The notes under the pieces: generated by a model
What the model saw: the letters and a program-made list of their open reading frames with translations, nothing else
The model's database searches: none
Told to the model about the DNA's origin: nothing
Assembly: GCF_050279675.1 (NCBI RefSeq)
Contig: NZ_JBNNUK010000001.1
Coordinates: 1 to 64,000 of the forward strand
Length of the DNA: 64,000 nucleotides
Source: Viridibacillus sp050279675
GTDB lineage: Bacteria > Bacillota > Bacilli > Bacillales_A > Planococcaceae
Reading direction: 5' to 3'
Shown: positions 61,337-64,000 of the stretch, piece after piece
Layout: each line of letters opens with the position of its first letter
Position numbering within the stretch: position 1 is the stretch's first letter
Made by a program: the position numbers and the translations under genes

Positions 61337-62194
61337 ATGACGAGACAAGTATTTGAGGCCCTCAACCGGGCTTCTTCTTTTTTACAAGAAAACGGTCGAG
61401 AAGAAGGAGCTGCAAGATTACTCTTACAGTATGCATTAAATACATCCTACACAGGATTAATGATCATCATGCGAGATGAAATGACGAATGCGCAATGGGA
61501 AAACTATTTTGACATGATTGAGGAACATAAGAGTGGTCGACCTATTCAGTATATTACGGGCTCAGAAGAGTTTTACGGTCGTACTTTTACAGTAGATGAA
61601 TCAGTCTTAATTCCTCGTCCAGAAACAGAAGAATTAATCGTAGAAGCACTGAAGCGCATTAAGAAACTATTTTCACCTACAACAACCATTCAAATAGCTG
61701 ATATTGGAACAGGTAGTGGTGCGATTGCTATAACGATGAAAAAAGAAGTACCTCAAGCGACTATAATCGCAACAGATATTTCTCCTGAAGCACTTACGAC
61801 AGCCAAGAATAACGCTAAGCTTTTAGATGCCGAAATAATTTTCAGAGAGGGAGATTTAACAGCACCTCTAGTACATGAAAAATGGGATATTGTATTATCT
61901 AATCCTCCTTATATAGCATTTGATGAAGCGAATGAAATGTCTGATATCGTTTTAGAACATGAGCCGCATAGTGCATTATTTGCAGAAGAAAGTGGACTAG
62001 CTTTGTACAGGAAGCTTGCTGAAAACTTGCCACCTCTTATGAAAACACCAAGTTTTATTGGCGTAGAGATTGGTTATAAACAAGGGGAGGCAGTAGCGAA
62101 ATTTTTCAAAGAAAAATTTCCTCAAGCCAAAGTAGAAGTAGTAAAAGATATTAATCAAAAAGATAGAATGATTTTTTGCGAGATTAGTGAATAA
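61337..62194 (+). CDS. prmC: Release factor glutamine methyltransferase PrmC
   Basis: SAM-dependent methylation of the GGQ glutamine of RF1/RF2. The N-terminal helical substrate domain includes YITGSEEFYGRTFTVDESVLIPRPETEELI. The SAM site is IADIGTGSGAIAIT and the catalytic motif is LSNPPYIA. 285 residues. It starts one base after the prfA stop with no separate site, so it is coupled. Confidence 0.96.
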   Translation: MTRQVFEALNRASSFLQENGREEGAARLLLQYALNTSYTGLMIIMRDEMTNAQWENYFDMIEEHKSGRPIQYITGSEEFYGRTFTVDESVLIPRPETEELIVEALKRIKKLFSPTTTIQIADIGTGSGAIAITMKKEVPQATIIATDISPEALTTAKNNAKLLDAEIIFREGDLTAPLVHEKWDIVLSNPPYIAFDEANEMSDIVLEHEPHSALFAEESGLALYRKLAENLPPLMKTPSFIGVEIGYKQGEAVAKFFKEKFPQAKVEVVKDINQKDRMIFCEISE

Positions 62195-62237
62195 AACATC
62201 TGAACCCTGTCTATCCTTGTGACAGGGAGGGATTAAG

Positions 62238-62834
62238 ATGATACCAGATTACAAGAATATTGAAATGCCAAAACAAGAAGCCAAAACAAAAATGATGCCA
62301 GTGCTACAATTTATTGCAGCTCTGCTTTTTATACAAACACTTTTATTTTTACTACCACAGTGGTTTTCGCAGGATGCTTCACCAATTGCAGATGCTGATC
62401 AAATGCGATTCCGTATTGTTGCAAATAGCAACTCAACACAAGATCAGCTTATAAAATACGATATGTTAAAAGAAATAGAACCTATTATTAAAAAGCTAGC
62501 TGTCCAAACAAATGGAACGAGACTGGAACAGAATCTAGCAGTTGTGGAGCAAGAAATTCAAAATAAATTATCCGTAAAATTCAGTCAGCAATCGATACAG
62601 GTTTCTAGAAAACAAGAATTATTCCCGGCTAAACGTTATGAAGGATTTTTATATCCACAAAACTATTATGATGCACTTGTCGTGACAATTGGTAGTGGTA
62701 AGGGGGATAATTGGTGGTGCGCGTTATTCCCGAAAGTATGCTATCGCGAAGAAGAACCAAAAAAACCAGAAGAAACAAAAGAGGAAACACAGAAGTTTTT
62801 CATATGGGAATGGTTAAAAGATATATTCTCATAA
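62238..62834 (+). CDS. spoIIR: Stage II sporulation protein R (SpoIIR)
   Basis: Secreted forespore signal that triggers SpoIIGA to process pro-sigma-E in the mother cell. 198 residues. A TM/signal segment at about residues 20-40 (VLQFIAALLFIQTLLFLLP) is followed by the conserved MRFRIVANSNSTQDQLIKYDM and the C-terminal GSGKGDNWWCALFPKVCY. AGGGAGGG precedes the ATG. Position after prmC is conserved in Bacillales. Expected sigma-F control; no clear promoter is visible in the 43-base gap. Confidence 0.95.
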   Translation: MIPDYKNIEMPKQEAKTKMMPVLQFIAALLFIQTLLFLLPQWFSQDASPIADADQMRFRIVANSNSTQDQLIKYDMLKEIEPIIKKLAVQTNGTRLEQNLAVVEQEIQNKLSVKFSQQSIQVSRKQELFPAKRYEGFLYPQNYYDALVVTIGSGKGDNWWCALFPKVCYREEEPKKPEETKEETQKFFIWEWLKDIFS

Positions 62835-62838
62835 TAGG

Positions 62839-63008
62839 TTATGCACAATATTTGTAAAATTGTCCACAATATACACGAAGTTATCAACAAATTGTGTATA
62901 ACTTTCTGAAAACTCTTGATTGAAGGGAGATACAGAGATGGAAACTAAACGTCTAAATGTGGACATAAATGTGGATAATGGAAAAAGTTATGCACAAGCT
63001 GTGGATTT
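62839..63008. promoter_or_regulatory. DnaA-box cluster spanning the ywlC start
   Basis: Perfect box on the minus strand: 62970-62978 (TTATCCACA). One mismatch: TTATGCACA 62839-62847, TTGTCCACA 62860-62868, TTATCAACA 62881-62889, TTATACACA (minus) 62893-62901, TTATGCACA 62988-62996. Two mismatches: 62869-62877, 62958-62966 (minus), 63000-63008 (minus). That is nine sites in 170 bases, part in the intergenic gap and part in the first codons of ywlC. A DnaA-box cluster upstream of ywlC is known in B. subtilis. Confidence 0.85.
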
Positions 63009-63984
63009 GTTAAATAATGGAGAGGTAGTCGCTTTTCCTACTGAAACAGTATATGGTTTAGGTGCAGTTGCTACGGATGAAGCGGCAGTAAAGAAAATAT
63101 TTGCAGCAAAAGGTCGCCCTTCCGATAATCCACTTATCGTTCATATTGGCACTTTCGAGGAACTAGAAAATTATGTCGACCATATTTCGCAAAAAGCAAA
63201 ACTTTGTATGGAAGCGTTTTGGCCAGGTCCTTTAACAATAATTTTCAAGGCGAAACCAAATGTACTTGCTACTAGTGTTACAGCTAATTTGGATACAGTG
63301 GGGATTCGTATGCCTGATCATCCAGTTGCATTACAATTACTCCGACAATTAGAGAAGCCTGTAGCTGCTCCAAGTGCGAATAGGAGTGGTAAGCCAAGTC
63401 CGACAGAAGGTATCCATGTTGAAGAAGATTTAAATGGAAGTATCCCTTTGATTTTGGATGGTGGCACTACAGGAATTGGTGTTGAGTCAACTGTGCTAGA
63501 TCTAACATTGGACACGCCTGTTATCTTACGTCCAGGTGGTGTCACAAAAGAAATGTTAGAAGCTGTTATTGGTCCAGTTGCTCAACCGTCACATACAGAA
63601 CAAAATAGTGGTGTGGCCCCAAAAGCACCAGGTATGAAGTATACTCATTATGCTCCAAATGCTCCCGTCTATTTGATAGAGAAAGAAGAAAAAACAATTA
63701 CTGTGGCTCTTGAGACTCTACATCAAAAAGGACTTAAAGTGGCGTTACTAGCCCCAGAAAATTTAAGCCACATAGCAGCTGATTGGTTTTTTACATTTGG
63801 TCAAAAGGATACAAATGAAGAGATGGCAGTTAATCTATACCATGCTTTACGCTCGTGCGATGCAACAACAGCGGATCTTGTTCTTGCTACAACTACATCA
63901 GAAGAAGGTGTCGGTGCAGCAATTATGAATCGCCTCGAGAAGTCAGCAGGAGGTAAATGGTATTCAGCAGATATTGACTTTTAA
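62938..63984 (+). CDS. ywlC: L-threonylcarbamoyladenylate synthase (Sua5/YwlC)
   Basis: Makes threonylcarbamoyl-AMP for the t6A37 modification of ANN-decoding tRNAs. The YrdC domain (about 1-210) has GEVVAFPTETVYGLGAVA, KGRPSDNPLIVHIG, GPLTIIFKAK and APSANRSGKPSPT. A linker and Sua5 domain (about 225-348) follow, as in the two-domain form. 348 residues. ATG 62938 behind GAAGGGAGA is chosen; 62920 is upstream of the site. Its first ~25 codons contain four DnaA boxes. Confidence 0.95.
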   Translation: METKRLNVDINVDNGKSYAQAVDLLNNGEVVAFPTETVYGLGAVATDEAAVKKIFAAKGRPSDNPLIVHIGTFEELENYVDHISQKAKLCMEAFWPGPLTIIFKAKPNVLATSVTANLDTVGIRMPDHPVALQLLRQLEKPVAAPSANRSGKPSPTEGIHVEEDLNGSIPLILDGGTTGIGVESTVLDLTLDTPVILRPGGVTKEMLEAVIGPVAQPSHTEQNSGVAPKAPGMKYTHYAPNAPVYLIEKEEKTITVALETLHQKGLKVALLAPENLSHIAADWFFTFGQKDTNEEMAVNLYHALRSCDATTADLVLATTTSEEGVGAAIMNRLEKSAGGKWYSADIDF

Positions 63985-64000
63985 CTGAGGGCGAATTTAT

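Overview
The window looks like chromosomal backbone DNA from a low-GC, endospore-forming member of the Bacillales, most like Lysinibacillus, Solibacillus or related Planococcaceae/Caryophanaceae. That placement is an inference from gene content, AT-rich spacers, AGGAGG-type ribosome binding sites, frequent TTG starts, and sporulation genes (cwlJ, gerQ, rsfA, pbpG, spo0F, spoIIR). Much of the gene order follows the Bacillus subtilis ywd-ywf-ywg-ywh-ywi-ywj-ywl region.

Region by region: 1-246 is the right end of an IS3-family element. 0.5-9.5 kb carries ilvA, an UvrD/PcrA-like helicase, a YjiH-type membrane protein, the bacillithiol pair bshB2-yojF, pdxK and two membrane proteins. 9.5-27 kb is the ywd/ywf/ywg/ywh/ywi backbone: ung, ywdI, ywdK, cwlJ-gerQ, an editing-domain protein, hemQ, lipL, rsfA, ywfO-ywgA, ywhB, ywhD, pbpG, a diguanylate cyclase and ywiB-argS.

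27.3-37.2 kb is a cobalamin salvage operon of twelve tightly packed genes. It starts with a consensus promoter, a cobalamin riboswitch closed by a 9-bp P1 stem, and an intrinsic terminator. It encodes BtuF-BtuC-BtuD (BtuD fused to a CbiZ amidohydrolase), CbiB, CobD, CobU, CobS, CobC, a second CobU-like protein, a PduO-type adenosyltransferase, and a transporter/kinase pair that fits the CblT/CblS alpha-ribazole salvage route. No CobT is present here.

37.5-48.4 kb is a fatty-acid/short-chain acyl-CoA block: fadF, thiolase, 3-hydroxyacyl-CoA dehydrogenase, two acyl-CoA dehydrogenases and a TetR regulator. Operator-like palindromes lie over the promoters of fadF and of the thiolase operon. The block ends with icmF, a B12-dependent fused acyl-CoA mutase, so the cofactor operon and a user of the cofactor lie close together. 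A hairpin-rich repeated element of about 250 bp abuts the icmF stop codon.

48.7-64 kb is the conserved rpoE-pyrG-ywjG-spo0F-fba-tal-murA-glpX-rho-rpmE-tdk-(amidase)-prfA-prmC-spoIIR-ywlC block. pyrG has a leader with the features of CTP-sensing reiterative-transcription attenuation. A dense cluster of DnaA boxes straddles the start of ywlC.

I found no clearly new defence or mobile system. The points most worth following up are the DnaA-box cluster, the CobT-less salvage operon with two complementary CobU-like proteins, an apparent AUA start codon in cwlJ, a 21-bp tandem repeat after ung, the repeated element after icmF, and a remnant resembling PnuC.
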